Source: Bacillota bacterium
Lineage (GTDB): Bacteria; Bacillota; Clostridia; Christensenellales; Aristaeellaceae
NCBI GenBank assembly: GCA_023436585.1
Contig: JAEZIN010000029.1
Span: 124,001-188,000, forward strand
Length of the DNA: 64,000 nucleotides
Reading direction: 5' to 3'
The position numbers and the translations under genes are program-made. Numbering within the stretch: position 1 is the first letter of the stretch; each line of letters starts with the position of its first letter. Below the pieces are notes generated by a model. That model saw nothing but the letters and a program-made list of their open reading frames with translations. It had not been told where the DNA came from and made no database searches. Below are positions 52,820 through 62,134 of the stretch, piece after piece.

Positions 52820-53929
52820 ATGAACAGTCCGGACAGAAAGCTGATCTTTGAAAACGGCCGTGAGTTTTACGGCACGGGCTTTGGCGCCGCGTGTGATACG
52901 GTATGTGAAGTGGTGTTCAACACATCCATGGTAGGCTATCAGGAGATATTGTCCGACCCGTCGTACTGCGGCCAGATGGTGTGCATGACCTATCCCCTTA
53001 TTGGCAACTACGGTTTGAACGAAGAGGATTACGAAACGCGTACGCCGCGGCTGGGCGGGTTCATCGTCCGGGAATACAACAACGACCCCTCCAACTTCCG
53101 CTGCACCAAGACGCTGGGGGAAGTGATGACGGAGAACGGAATCCCCGGCATCGAGGGTGTGGATACCAGGCAGATCACCAGGATGCTGCGGGACGAGGGC
53201 AGCATGCGCGCGCTGCTTACGGATGCTGCGTGTGATATACAGGAAGGGCTCAACCGCCTTCGCGGCACGGCGGAGGTCCACGACCAGGTGGCCAGGGTAA
53301 GCTGCAAAAAGCTGTGGTATTCCCGCACGCCCAATTTCCGCTACAGCGTGGTGGCGGTGGACTGCGGCATCAAGCACAACATAATAAGAAGGCTGAACCA
53401 AAAGGGCTGCAATGTGACCATCGTGCCCCATGATACCCCGGCGGAAACGCTGATGGCCCTGCGGCCAGATGGGCTGTTCTTGTCCAACGGACCCGGCGAC
53501 CCGGAGGATGTGCAGCCGGTGGTGCGGCTGGTGAAGGAGCTTCAAGGCAAACTGCCCATTTTCGGCATCTGCCTGGGCCATCAGATGATCGCGCTGGCCA
53601 ATGGTGCGAGGACGTATAAAATGAAGTTCGGCCACCGGGGCGGCAACCATCCGGTGAAGAATATGGCTAACGGCAAGGTGGAGCTCACCAGCCAGAACCA
53701 CTCCTTTGCGGTGGATGCGGACTCGCTTCGCGGCACGCCTTTGCACATGAGCCACCTGAATTTGCTGGACAACACCGCCGAAGGCTTGCGTAACGACAGC
53801 CAGCGTATTTTCAGCGTGCAGTACCACCCGGAAAGCGCGCCAGGCCCTCAGGACAGCGATTACCTGTTCGACATTTTCCTTACGCACATGCAGGAGCACA
53901 AAGCGCAAAAGGAGGGCCAAAATGCCTAA
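52820..53929 (+). CDS. carA: Carbamoyl-phosphate synthase small subunit
   Basis: This subunit hydrolyses glutamine and passes ammonia to CarB. The 369-residue protein has the N-terminal CPSase_sm domain (FNTSMVGYQEILSDPSY) and a C-terminal class I glutamine amidotransferase with the nucleophile cysteine intact in FGICLGHQM, and the His-Glu pair in YHPESAPGP. AAGGAG lies 8 bases before the ATG. Its stop overlaps carB by 8 bases. Confidence 0.95.
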   Translation: MNSPDRKLIFENGREFYGTGFGAACDTVCEVVFNTSMVGYQEILSDPSYCGQMVCMTYPLIGNYGLNEEDYETRTPRLGGFIVREYNNDPSNFRCTKTLGEVMTENGIPGIEGVDTRQITRMLRDEGSMRALLTDAACDIQEGLNRLRGTAEVHDQVARVSCKKLWYSRTPNFRYSVVAVDCGIKHNIIRRLNQKGCNVTIVPHDTPAETLMALRPDGLFLSNGPGDPEDVQPVVRLVKELQGKLPIFGICLGHQMIALANGARTYKMKFGHRGGNHPVKNMANGKVELTSQNHSFAVDADSLRGTPLHMSHLNLLDNTAEGLRNDSQRIFSVQYHPESAPGPQDSDYLFDIFLTHMQEHKAQKEGQNA

Positions 53930-56900
53930 GCGCACAGACATCCAAAAAATACTGGTCATCGGCTCCGGCCCCATTGTCATCGGCCAGGCGGCGGAGTTCG
54001 ACTATTCTGGCACCCAGGCATGTCTGGCGCTGAAGGAGCAGGGATATACGGTGATCCTGGTGAATTCCAACCCGGCCACCATAATGACCGATACCAACAT
54101 CGCCAGCAAGGTCTACATGGAGCCGCTGACGCTGGAATACGTGGCCAAGATCATCCGCAAGGAGCGGCCCGACGCGCTTTTGCCCACCCTGGGCGGGCAG
54201 ACAGGCCTCAATCTGGCCATGCAGTTGTATCAGAAAGGCGTTTTGTGGGAGTGCCGGTGCGAAATACTGGGAACGGGGTTTGACTCCATTTCCCAGGCGG
54301 AGGACAGGGAAAAGTTCAAGCTCCTCTGCCAGCGAATCGGCGAGCCGGTAATCGCCTCCGATATCGCTGAAACCGTGGGGCAGGCAACGGAGGTGGCCAA
54401 AAGGATCGGCTATCCCGTGGTGCTGAGGCCCGCGTTCACCCTGGGCGGCACCGGCGGCGGCTTTGCGGATAACGAAAAAGAATTGCTGGAAGTAGCGGAA
54501 AACGCGCTGCTTTTATCGCCTGTACAGCAGGTGCTGGTGGAAAAGTCCATCCGGGGCTACAAGGAAATCGAATACGAGGTTATGCGGGACAGGAACGACA
54601 CGGCGCTTACCATCTGCAACATGGAGAACATCGACCCCGTGGGCGTGCATACCGGTGATTCCATTGTGGTCTGCCCCTCCCAGACGCTGACCAACAAGGA
54701 ATACCACATGCTGCGCGACGCGGCGCTCCGGCTCATCCGGGCTTTGAACATTGAAGGCGGCTGCAACGTACAGTTCGCTTTGGACCCCTTTTCCATGCAG
54801 TATTATGTGATCGAGGTGAACCCCAGGGTCTCCCGGTCCTCCGCGCTGGCCTCCAAAGCCAGCGGCTATCCCATCGCCAGGGTCAGCGCCCTGATCGCCG
54901 TGGGCATGACGCTGGATGAGATACGCATCGCCAACACACCGGCCAGCTTTGAGCCGGCGCTGGACTATGTGGTCACCAAGATCGCAAGGTTCCCCTTTGA
55001 CAAGTTCGACAAGGCCTCCCGCCAGCTCTCCACGCAAATGAAGGCCACGGGCGAGATCATGGCCATCGGCCGCACCATGGAGGAAAGCCTTTTAAAGGCT
55101 GTACGCTCCCTGGAGGCAGGTGTCACGCATATCTGGCTGAAGAAATTTGACCATACGCCCACGGAGGAGCTTTTGAAGCTCATCAAGAATCCTACGGACG
55201 AGCGGCTGTATGCCATCGGGGAGCTTTTGCGCCGGGGCGAAGACCCGGCCAGAATCTGCGACATCACCAAGATCGATTACTTTTTCATCAGCAAGATACG
55301 CAAGATCATCGATTTTGAAAAAGAGGTCAAGGCAAACATCGGCGATGTGGAGACGCTCCGCGCGGCCAAGCGCATGGGCCTTTCCGACGGGTACATCGGC
55401 AAATGGTGGCGCATGAGCGAGTCGGACATATACACCCTGCGCAAAAAGCACGGGGTTCTGCCGGTGTACAAGATGATTGACACCTGCGCCAGCGAGTTTG
55501 ATTCCTACATCCCCTACTTCTTCTCCACCTACGAATCGGAAAACGAGTCCATTGTTACGGACAAGAAGTCCGTGGTGGTGCTGGGCGCCGGGCCTATCCG
55601 CATCGGCCAGGGGGTGGAGTTCGACTATTCCACTGTTCACGCCATCTGGGCCATCCGGGAGGCGGGCTACGAGGCCATCATCATCAACAACAACCCGGAG
55701 ACAGTGTCCACCGATTATTCCGTCAGCGACAAATTGTACTTTGAACCGCTTACCGTGGAAGATGTGATGAACATCATCGATATGGAAAAGCCCTACGGCG
55801 TCATCGTTTCCCTGGGCGGGCAGACCGCTATCAACCTGGCGGACCGGCTGCACAAGCTGGGCGTGCCCATCATCGGCACGGACGTGCACGCCATCGAAAA
55901 GGCGGAGAACCGCGATAGCTTTGAAAAGACGCTGCATCAGCTGAACATCCCCCAGCCGCCGGGAAGGGCCGTGACAAAGATTGAGGATGGGCTGGAAACG
56001 GCCAATACCCTCGGGTATCCCGTATTGGTTCGGCCCTCCTATGTACTGGGCGGCCGGGCCATGCAGATCGTGCATGACGACGAGGGGCTGAAGCGGTATT
56101 TGAGCGAGGCGGTGCTTGTCACCGAGGACCAGCCGGTGCTGGTGGACCGGTACATCTCCGGCAAAGAGCTGGAGGTGGACGCGGTATGCGATGGGATCGA
56201 TGTGTTCATCCCCGGCATCATGCAGCATGTGGAGCGCACCGGCGTCCATTCCGGCGATTCCATCAGCGTCTACCCGCCCTTTTCCGTAAGCAAAAAGGTA
56301 AAGGAGACGATAGTGGACTATACCGTCCGCCTGGGCCTGGGCATCGGCATCAAGGGTCCCTTCAACGTGCAGTTTATTGTGGACGACCAGGAAAGGGTGT
56401 ACGTCATCGAGGTGAACCCCCGCTCCTCCCGCACGGTGCCGTTCATTTCCAAGGCCACGGGGGTGCGCCTGGCCAACATCGCCACCAAGATCGCCCTGGG
56501 GCAGAGCATTTCCATGCAGGGATACAAGACCTGCGTGGCTCCGGAGCGCAAGCGCTGGTATGTGAAGGCCCCTGTGTTCTCCTTCAGCAAGCTTCGCGGC
56601 GCGGACGCATATCTTTCTCCGGAGATGAAATCCACGGGCGAGGCCATCGGCTACGACGACACCTTGAACCGCGCGCTGTACAAGGCGCTGCAGGCCGCCA
56701 ATATGCGGGTGTCCAACTACGGCACGGTGCTGGCCACCATCGCAGACGAGGATAAGCAAAGGGCGCTGCCGCTGATTAAAAGGTTTTACGACCTGGGCTT
56801 CAATATCGAGGCCACGGCAGGCACCGCGGCTTTCCTAAAGGAAAACGGCATCCGCACCCGCAAGCGCAAAAAGATCAGCGAGGGCAGCTATGAAATTCAT

Positions 56901-57116
56901 GAATCCATCAAGCTGGGGTACGTGGCCTACGTCATCAACACCATCAGCGAGCAGGCGGGGGACTTAAATCGGCGGGATGGTTTCCTGATCCGCCGCTGGG
57001 CGGTGGAAAACAACGTGACGGTGATGACTTCTCTGGATACGGTGCAGGTTTTGCTGGACGTGCTGGAGGAGATCACTTTGAAGGTATCTACCATCGATAG
57101 TGAGGAGTATGTATGA
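53922..57116 (+). CDS. carB: Carbamoyl-phosphate synthase large subunit
   Basis: CarB makes carbamoyl phosphate from bicarbonate, ammonia and two ATP. The 1064-residue length is standard. The two homologous ATP-grasp halves start with KILVIGSGPIVIGQAAEFDYSG and SVVVLGAGPIRIGQGVEFDYS (first shown with its lead-in), each followed by an NNNPETVSTD-like motif and VLRPAFTLGGTGGGF or LVRPSYVLGGRAMQI. The last 140 residues are the MGS-like allosteric domain. AAGGAGG precedes the ATG. It is coupled to pyrK by ATGA. Confidence 0.95.
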   Translation: MPKRTDIQKILVIGSGPIVIGQAAEFDYSGTQACLALKEQGYTVILVNSNPATIMTDTNIASKVYMEPLTLEYVAKIIRKERPDALLPTLGGQTGLNLAMQLYQKGVLWECRCEILGTGFDSISQAEDREKFKLLCQRIGEPVIASDIAETVGQATEVAKRIGYPVVLRPAFTLGGTGGGFADNEKELLEVAENALLLSPVQQVLVEKSIRGYKEIEYEVMRDRNDTALTICNMENIDPVGVHTGDSIVVCPSQTLTNKEYHMLRDAALRLIRALNIEGGCNVQFALDPFSMQYYVIEVNPRVSRSSALASKASGYPIARVSALIAVGMTLDEIRIANTPASFEPALDYVVTKIARFPFDKFDKASRQLSTQMKATGEIMAIGRTMEESLLKAVRSLEAGVTHIWLKKFDHTPTEELLKLIKNPTDERLYAIGELLRRGEDPARICDITKIDYFFISKIRKIIDFEKEVKANIGDVETLRAAKRMGLSDGYIGKWWRMSESDIYTLRKKHGVLPVYKMIDTCASEFDSYIPYFFSTYESENESIVTDKKSVVVLGAGPIRIGQGVEFDYSTVHAIWAIREAGYEAIIINNNPETVSTDYSVSDKLYFEPLTVEDVMNIIDMEKPYGVIVSLGGQTAINLADRLHKLGVPIIGTDVHAIEKAENRDSFEKTLHQLNIPQPPGRAVTKIEDGLETANTLGYPVLVRPSYVLGGRAMQIVHDDEGLKRYLSEAVLVTEDQPVLVDRYISGKELEVDAVCDGIDVFIPGIMQHVERTGVHSGDSISVYPPFSVSKKVKETIVDYTVRLGLGIGIKGPFNVQFIVDDQERVYVIEVNPRSSRTVPFISKATGVRLANIATKIALGQSISMQGYKTCVAPERKRWYVKAPVFSFSKLRGADAYLSPEMKSTGEAIGYDDTLNRALYKALQAANMRVSNYGTVLATIADEDKQRALPLIKRFYDLGFNIEATAGTAAFLKENGIRTRKRKKISEGSYEIHESIKLGYVAYVINTISEQAGDLNRRDGFLIRRWAVENNVTVMTSLDTVQVLLDVLEEITLKVSTIDSEEYV

Positions 57117-57841
57117 TCACGCAAGGTACATTTGAGGTAAAGGATAATCGCGCAATCGCCAGGGATGTGTGGGAAATCACCCTGGCCGGGGATACCTCCG
57201 CATTAAAGCATCCCGGCCAGTTTGTGGACGTGCATTTGGACGGCTTGTTTTTGCGCCGGCCCATCAGCGTATGCACCTGGGATGTAACATCCATGAAGAT
57301 GATCTATAAGGTCATGGGCAAAGGAACGGCATGCTTGTCGAACCTTCATGAGGGGGATAAGCTGGATATGCTGACGGGCCTTGGCAACGGCTTTACTCCA
57401 GCCAGCGCCAAGGGGAAGCGCATCGCCATTATCGGCGGCGGCGTGGGCGTGCCGCCCCTGTACGGGCTTATGCAGCAGTTGAAAGCCGAGGATGTGCACT
57501 GCGTGCTGGGCTTTAACGCCGCGGCGGATGTGTTTTATGTGAAGGAGTTTGAAGACCTTGGCGCAAAGGTGACTGTGTCCACCGTGGACGGAAGCTATGG
57601 CATGAAGGGCTTTGTCACCGACGCGCTCAAACAGATTGATTACGATTATTATTTCGCCTGCGGGCCCATGCCCATGCTCAAGGCGGTGCACGCCCTGGGC
57701 AAGGAAGGGCAGCTTTCCCTGGAGGCCCGCATGGGCTGCGGCTTTGGCGTATGCATGAGTTGCTCTTGCCAGATGCAAACGGGCATGAAGCGCATCTGCC
57801 TGGAAGGCCCGGTGTTTACAAGTCAGGAGGTGAAGCTGTGA
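57113..57841 (+). CDS. pyrK: Dihydroorotate dehydrogenase electron transfer subunit
   Basis: PyrK passes electrons from dihydroorotate dehydrogenase to NAD through FAD and a [2Fe-2S] cluster. The 242-residue protein has the FAD-binding RRPISVCTWD, the NAD-binding GGGVGVPPLYGL, and a C-terminal cluster of cysteines, MGCGFGVCMSCSCQ ... RICLEGP, which fits the C-x4-C-x2-C...C pattern. It is coupled by overlap to carB and pyrD. Confidence 0.94.
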   Translation: MITQGTFEVKDNRAIARDVWEITLAGDTSALKHPGQFVDVHLDGLFLRRPISVCTWDVTSMKMIYKVMGKGTACLSNLHEGDKLDMLTGLGNGFTPASAKGKRIAIIGGGVGVPPLYGLMQQLKAEDVHCVLGFNAAADVFYVKEFEDLGAKVTVSTVDGSYGMKGFVTDALKQIDYDYYFACGPMPMLKAVHALGKEGQLSLEARMGCGFGVCMSCSCQMQTGMKRICLEGPVFTSQEVKL

Positions 57842-58752
57842 GCGATCTTTCTGTAAAGCTTGCGGGTCTGGAACTAAAGAACCCCGTCATTCCCGCCAGC
57901 GGCACCTTCGCCTTCGGCTATGAAATGAGCAGGTTTTACGATATCAATGTGCTGGGTGGCATCGCCATCAAGTCGGCTACACTGGAGCCCCGCTGCGGCA
58001 ATCCGCTGCCCAGGGTGGCGGAATGCAGGGATGGCATGCTCAACGCCATCGGCCTGCAAAATCCCGGCGTCAAGGGGGTCGTCGCCCAGGAACTGCCCAG
58101 GCTCCGCCGGCTGTACAAGGGTGTGGTCATTGCCGCCGCGGCTGGATTTTCCCTGGAGGAGTATGTGAATGTGGCTACCATGCTGGATGAACAGGACAGT
58201 GTGGACATCCTGGAGGTGAACGTCTCCTGCCCCAATGTGCAGCACGGGGGCATGGCCTTTGGCGTGACGCCGGAAGGTGCGGCTTCGGTGTGCAAAGCTG
58301 TGAAGGAAGCGTGTAAAAAGCCCGTGTTTATGAAGCTGTCGCCCAATGTAACGGATATCGGGGAGATCGCAAAAGCCTGTGAGGACGCCGGAGCCGACGG
58401 CCTGACCATGATCAATACGCTGCTGGGCATGGTGGTGGATACCCGCACAGGCAAGCCCATCGTATCCACCAAAATGGCGGGCTTCTCCGGCCCGGCCATC
58501 AAACCGGTAGCGTTGCGCATGGTCTACCAGGCCTATGAACGGGTCAAGATTCCTATCATCGGCGTGGGTGGAATCACCTGCGCCGACGACGTGATCGAAA
58601 TGATGTCCGTCGGCGCGTCCGCAGTTCAGGTGGGGTCCCAGACGCTGGTGGACCCCTGGGCCTGCAAGAAGATTGTTGAGGAACTGCCGGAGAAAATGGA
58701 CAGGTATGGGATAAAAAGCCTGACCGGCATTATTGGGAGGTCGCATCAGTGA
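57838..58752 (+). CDS. pyrD: Dihydroorotate dehydrogenase, catalytic subunit (class 1B)
   Basis: PyrD oxidises dihydroorotate to orotate with FMN. The 304-residue protein has NPVIPASGTFAFGYE, the substrate-loop MLNAIGLQNPG, the catalytic cysteine in VNVSCPNVQHGG, and the FMN-phosphate region GVGGITCADDVIEMM and GASAVQVGSQ. It starts at GTG 57838, overlapping the pyrK stop (GTGA), with CAGGAGG upstream. The presence of pyrK makes it the NAD-linked 1B type. Confidence 0.95.
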   Translation: MSDLSVKLAGLELKNPVIPASGTFAFGYEMSRFYDINVLGGIAIKSATLEPRCGNPLPRVAECRDGMLNAIGLQNPGVKGVVAQELPRLRRLYKGVVIAAAAGFSLEEYVNVATMLDEQDSVDILEVNVSCPNVQHGGMAFGVTPEGAASVCKAVKEACKKPVFMKLSPNVTDIGEIAKACEDAGADGLTMINTLLGMVVDTRTGKPIVSTKMAGFSGPAIKPVALRMVYQAYERVKIPIIGVGGITCADDVIEMMSVGASAVQVGSQTLVDPWACKKIVEELPEKMDRYGIKSLTGIIGRSHQ

Positions 58753-59450
58753 AGAATGTCATCATCGCCTGCGATTTTCAGAACCGGGCCGAGACCATGG
58801 CTTTCCTTGCCCGCTTTGACGGGGAAAAGCCTTATGTAAAGATCGGCATGGAGCTTTTTTACGGCGAGGGGCCTGGTATCGTGCGGGAGATCAAAGACGC
58901 CGGCTTTTCGGTGTTCCTGGATTTGAAGCTGCACGACATCCCCAATACGGTAAAAAAAGCCATGACCAACCTGGCCCGGCTTAATGTGGATATGGTGAAT
59001 GTCCACGCCGCCGGAACCATTGCCATGATGGAAGCGGCAAGGGAAGGGTTGGCGGCGGGAGCGCCTTCAGGGAAGAAGATTGATTTGATTGCCGTGACGC
59101 AGCTTACCAGCACCTCCCAGGAGATCATGCAGCGGGAGCTGCTCATCCGGGAGAATCTGGAGGACACCGTTGCCCTGTATGCCCAAAATGCCTGGGCGGC
59201 CGGGCTGGACGGCGTTGTCTGCTCACCCCTGGAGGTGCGCTTGGTGAAAGCGGCCTGCGGGGAAGGCTTTCTTACCGTGACCCCCGGCATACGCTATCCC
59301 GAAGGCAGCGTGGACGATCAAAAACGCGTGACTACACCCCAAAAAGCACGGGAACTGGGCTCCGATTTTATCGTGGTGGGCCGGCCCATCACTGCCGCAG
59401 GCGACCCCAAGGCCGCGTGGCTGCAAGTGAAAACAGACTTTCTGGGCTGA
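58749..59450 (+). CDS. pyrF: Orotidine 5'-phosphate decarboxylase
   Basis: PyrF converts OMP to UMP. The 233-residue TIM barrel has VIIACDFQNR, the catalytic motif VFLDLKLHDIPNTVKKA, DGVVCSPLEV, TPGIRYPEG and the phosphate-binding VVGRPITAAGDP. It starts at GTG, overlapping the pyrD stop (GTGA). Confidence 0.95.
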   Translation: MKNVIIACDFQNRAETMAFLARFDGEKPYVKIGMELFYGEGPGIVREIKDAGFSVFLDLKLHDIPNTVKKAMTNLARLNVDMVNVHAAGTIAMMEAAREGLAAGAPSGKKIDLIAVTQLTSTSQEIMQRELLIRENLEDTVALYAQNAWAAGLDGVVCSPLEVRLVKAACGEGFLTVTPGIRYPEGSVDDQKRVTTPQKARELGSDFIVVGRPITAAGDPKAAWLQVKTDFLG

Positions 59451-59466
59451 GAAAGGATGAAATCCT

Positions 59467-60099
59467 ATGAAAAAGAAGATTGCAAAGCTGCTGCTCAAAA
59501 TAGAGGCCGTGTTCCTCCGTCCGGAGGAGCCCTTCACCTGGGCCAGCGGCATCAAGTCGCCCATCTATTGCGACAACCGGCTGATCCTTTCCTACCCCGA
59601 TGCGCGCAAACAGGTGGAGGAAGGGCTTGCCTCCCTGATCCGAAAACATTACCCGGAATGCGAACTGGTGGCCGGCACCTCCACCGCCGGCATTCCCCAC
59701 GCGGCGCTGGCGGCGGATATCCTGGAGTTACCCATGGCCTACGTCCGCGGCTCCGCCAAGGATCACGGCCGCAACAACCGCATTGAGGGCAAGGTAACCA
59801 TGGGGCAGAAAGTCGTCGTGGTGGAGGACCTGATCTCTACCGCCGGGTCCGTGGTGGAGGTGGTGGAGGCGCTTCGGGAGGCTGGTGCGCAGGTGCTGGG
59901 CATCGCGTCCATCTTCACCTACGGCATGCAAAAGGGCATCGGCAGGCTGAAAGAGGCCGAAGTGGAGAATCACTCCCTTACAAACTTCACGACGCTTGTG
60001 AAGGTGGCGGCGGAGGAAGGCTACATTTCCGAAAAGGACATCGCACGCCTGGAAGCTTTCCAAAAGAACCCTTCCGATGAAAGCTGGATCACCATGTAA
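59467..60099 (+). CDS. pyrE: Orotate phosphoribosyltransferase
   Basis: PyrE joins orotate with PRPP to give OMP. The 210-residue protein has FTWASGIKSPIYCDNR at the start, YVRGSAKDHGRNNRIEG as the flexible catalytic loop, and the PRPP motif VVVVEDLISTAGSV (the aspartate-rich VEDxxxTxGS form). AAAGGATG precedes the ATG. It is the last gene of the operon; a hairpin follows about 95 bases on. Confidence 0.95.
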   Translation: MKKKIAKLLLKIEAVFLRPEEPFTWASGIKSPIYCDNRLILSYPDARKQVEEGLASLIRKHYPECELVAGTSTAGIPHAALAADILELPMAYVRGSAKDHGRNNRIEGKVTMGQKVVVVEDLISTAGSVVEVVEALREAGAQVLGIASIFTYGMQKGIGRLKEAEVENHSLTNFTTLVKVAAEEGYISEKDIARLEAFQKNPSDESWITM

Positions 60100-60194
60100 T
60101 TCAGGAAACCGGCATCATGGTTTGTAAAACTGTTACATGAAACATGCGACGTTTTCTATTTTGCGGGCTCAGGAATGCCTATCATAAATCAGCG

Positions 60195-60224
60195 TAAGGC
60201 GGGGCTTGCTTCCGCCTTATTCTT
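60195..60224 (+). terminator. Terminator of the pyrimidine operon
   Basis: TAAGGCGG (60195-60202) pairs with CCGCCTTA (60212-60219), followed by TTCTT. The T tract is weak. Confidence 0.6.
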
Positions 60225-60444
60225 CCCCTTGAGGGAAAGGCGGTGCGCAGCGCCGGATGAGGTGTTTGCCAATTAAGAGGCCATAGAACCAAACTCATTG
60301 CCCCTTCTCCATTCATACAGCACATGATGCGCATCGGCTCTCTTTTCGTCTATTGATTTTACAATAGGATTTGATGAACCCGACGCTTTTTTGCGTAATT
60401 TTCCCGCTGTCGGGGGAAAATGCATCCATGGAGGAGGGTGCATC
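60225..60444. other. Intergenic, nothing firm
   Basis: This region holds no supported gene. The last 30 bases before 60445 contain GGAGGAGGG as ribosome binding site for the lipoprotein; a frame open from 60391 has no better start. Confidence 0.4.
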
Positions 60445-61890
60445 ATGAAAAAAGAGGGGTTTGGGAACAAGACGAAAGCCATTGCTTTATTGGCTCTGTT
60501 GCTGGCGGGCATCATGCTTTTGACCGGGTGCGGCAGGTCGTCCGACTCAAGGTATATGTATGCCCAGGACTTGCTGGGCATAGGGGAGTACGAGGCGGCG
60601 CTGTATGAGTTTGAGGCGCTTGGCGAGTACTGGGATTCCGGGAAGTTCGTACTGTATGTATCCGGGCTGATGGCCTTGGAGGCGGGGGATTACACCCTTG
60701 CGCAAACCAACTTTGAAAACCTGGACGACTTTAAAAACAGCGAGCTGTATGTAAAATACGTGGAGGCCAAACGCCTGGAGCAGTCGGAGGAATATGCCTC
60801 TGCCCAGACAGCGTACCAGGAGCTTGGTTCCTTCCGCGACAGTGTTCGGCGCATGGAAAGCTGCACGGCCATGATCCCTCAAAAGGCCTATGAGTCTGCC
60901 CAGGCTCTTTTTGCCAGCGGCGAGTATCAAAAGGCGATGGATGGCTTCCTGGCCCTTGGCAGCTACAGTGACAGCAGGCAGCGCGCGGAAGCGTGCCAGC
61001 AGGCAATCTTGTCCCGGGAATATCAGACGGCGCAGAACCTTCTGAAAATAAAGGACTATGCCGGTGCCCTGGAAACCTTCGCGTCCCTGGGCAGCTACCG
61101 GGACAGCGCCATGCTGGCGGAAAGCTGCCGGCTGGAACTGTACAAGGCTGCCGAAGCGGCCCAGAAGGAAGGCGGCTTCCAAAAGGTGCAGCAGGCCATT
61201 GCCATGTATGAGGCGTTGGAAACCTACGGCGACTCGGCCCGCCGGGCGCAGGACCTGAAGGGCCGGTATGAAATCAACCTGAAGCTGCGGGGTTACCAGG
61301 AAAGCTGGCAGTATGTTTCCCTGGGCACATATCCCCAGGAGACGAGCGGAGGCAAAACGCCCATCCTCTGGCGGGTGCTGTCTGTGGAAAACGGAACGGC
61401 ACTTCTGCTTGCGGACAAGATTCTGGATGCTGCGCCTATGGCCACCGGCACCGACTTCACCGGCTTTACCGGCAGCTCCTTGCAAACGTTCCTGAACAGC
61501 GCGTTTTACAATGAAGCTTTTTCCGCGGCTGAACAGGCGGCCATCCTGCAATACGGCACCCAGGGCAAGGTATTCCCCCTCGCCAAGGAGGAAGTTTTAA
61601 ATCCCGCGCTGGGCTTTAACGCCGACTCCGCCCGGCAAACCCAGGGTACGCCCTACGCATTGGCCAAAGGCCTGCACGCGTCCACCTCCGGGTCCGGCTG
61701 GTGGTGGTTGAATACGCCGGGCACCGGCGAAAACTGCCAGGCCATCGTGTATTACAACGGCGCGGTGTACAGCCCCGGCCTGCGCTTTGACGACGCGCAG
61801 ACAGGCATCCGCCCCGCCATCCGCCTGAAGCTGGATACCCTCTTTTTCACCAAGGGCACCGGCACGGCGGCAGATCCATTCCGGGAGTAA
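60445..61890 (+). CDS. Lipoprotein with TPR-like repeats and a C-terminal DUF6273-type domain
   Basis: This 481-residue protein has a lipoprotein signal with lipobox LLTGC near residue 29. Residues 40-270 carry about six repeats of the form Y..A...F..LGSY.DS...A..C (clear at GEYQKAMDGFLALGSYSDSR and DYAGALETFASLGSYRDSA), a TPR-like solenoid. Residues 285-481 form a separate domain with ILWRVLSVENGTALLLADKI, SSLQTFLNSAFYNEAFSAAE, WWWLNTPG and GIRPAIRLKL, the pattern of DUF6273. It is anchored outside the membrane; partner and role are unknown. Start 60445 is chosen for its GGAGGAGGG site. Confidence 0.82.
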   Translation: MKKEGFGNKTKAIALLALLLAGIMLLTGCGRSSDSRYMYAQDLLGIGEYEAALYEFEALGEYWDSGKFVLYVSGLMALEAGDYTLAQTNFENLDDFKNSELYVKYVEAKRLEQSEEYASAQTAYQELGSFRDSVRRMESCTAMIPQKAYESAQALFASGEYQKAMDGFLALGSYSDSRQRAEACQQAILSREYQTAQNLLKIKDYAGALETFASLGSYRDSAMLAESCRLELYKAAEAAQKEGGFQKVQQAIAMYEALETYGDSARRAQDLKGRYEINLKLRGYQESWQYVSLGTYPQETSGGKTPILWRVLSVENGTALLLADKILDAAPMATGTDFTGFTGSSLQTFLNSAFYNEAFSAAEQAAILQYGTQGKVFPLAKEEVLNPALGFNADSARQTQGTPYALAKGLHASTSGSGWWWLNTPGTGENCQAIVYYNGAVYSPGLRFDDAQTGIRPAIRLKLDTLFFTKGTGTAADPFRE

Positions 61891-61895
61891 CAGGC

Positions 61896-61911
61896 AGGGG
61901 ACGCCGTCCCC
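61896..61911. repeat. Short GC hairpin of the dispersed family
   Basis: CAGGGGACG-c-CGTCCCCTG directly follows the lipoprotein stop, like the unit at 8564-8584 (CCAGGGGAC-tgc-GTCCCCTGG). Confidence 0.5.
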
Positions 61912-61972
61912 TGCACCCCTTTGCAAGGGACAAAGCTCATTGAAAATCCCAATCAATCTATATTAAACATGG

Positions 61973-62021
61973 GGCTGCCGCGCTGGCCAACAAAGTGTTG
62001 TGAGCGCGGCAGCCTTTGTTT
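61973..62021 (+). terminator. Terminator after the lipoprotein gene
   Basis: GGCTGCCGCGCT (61973-61984) pairs perfectly with AGCGCGGCAGCC (62003-62014), followed by TTTGTTT. Confidence 0.85.
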
Positions 62022-62066
62022 GCGCAAAAAGTATGACAAAATGGTTTGCTGCACACAATTGCCAGG

Positions 62067-62095
62067 TGTACACATAGAGTGCGTCATGATATAAT
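62067..62095 (+). promoter_or_regulatory. Promoter of the MATE gene
   Basis: TGTACA (62067-62072) and TATAAT (62090-62095), spacer 17. The leader is about 35 bases and contains GGAGGA before the ATG. Confidence 0.65.
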
Positions 62096-62134
62096 AAACC
62101 TTCCGGGGTTCATTTTTCCCGGCAGGAGGACCAA

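Noticed and set aside
55092..56759. 555-residue open frame antisense to carB
   Set aside because: carB is unmistakable on the plus strand; the antisense frame has no start signals or motifs.
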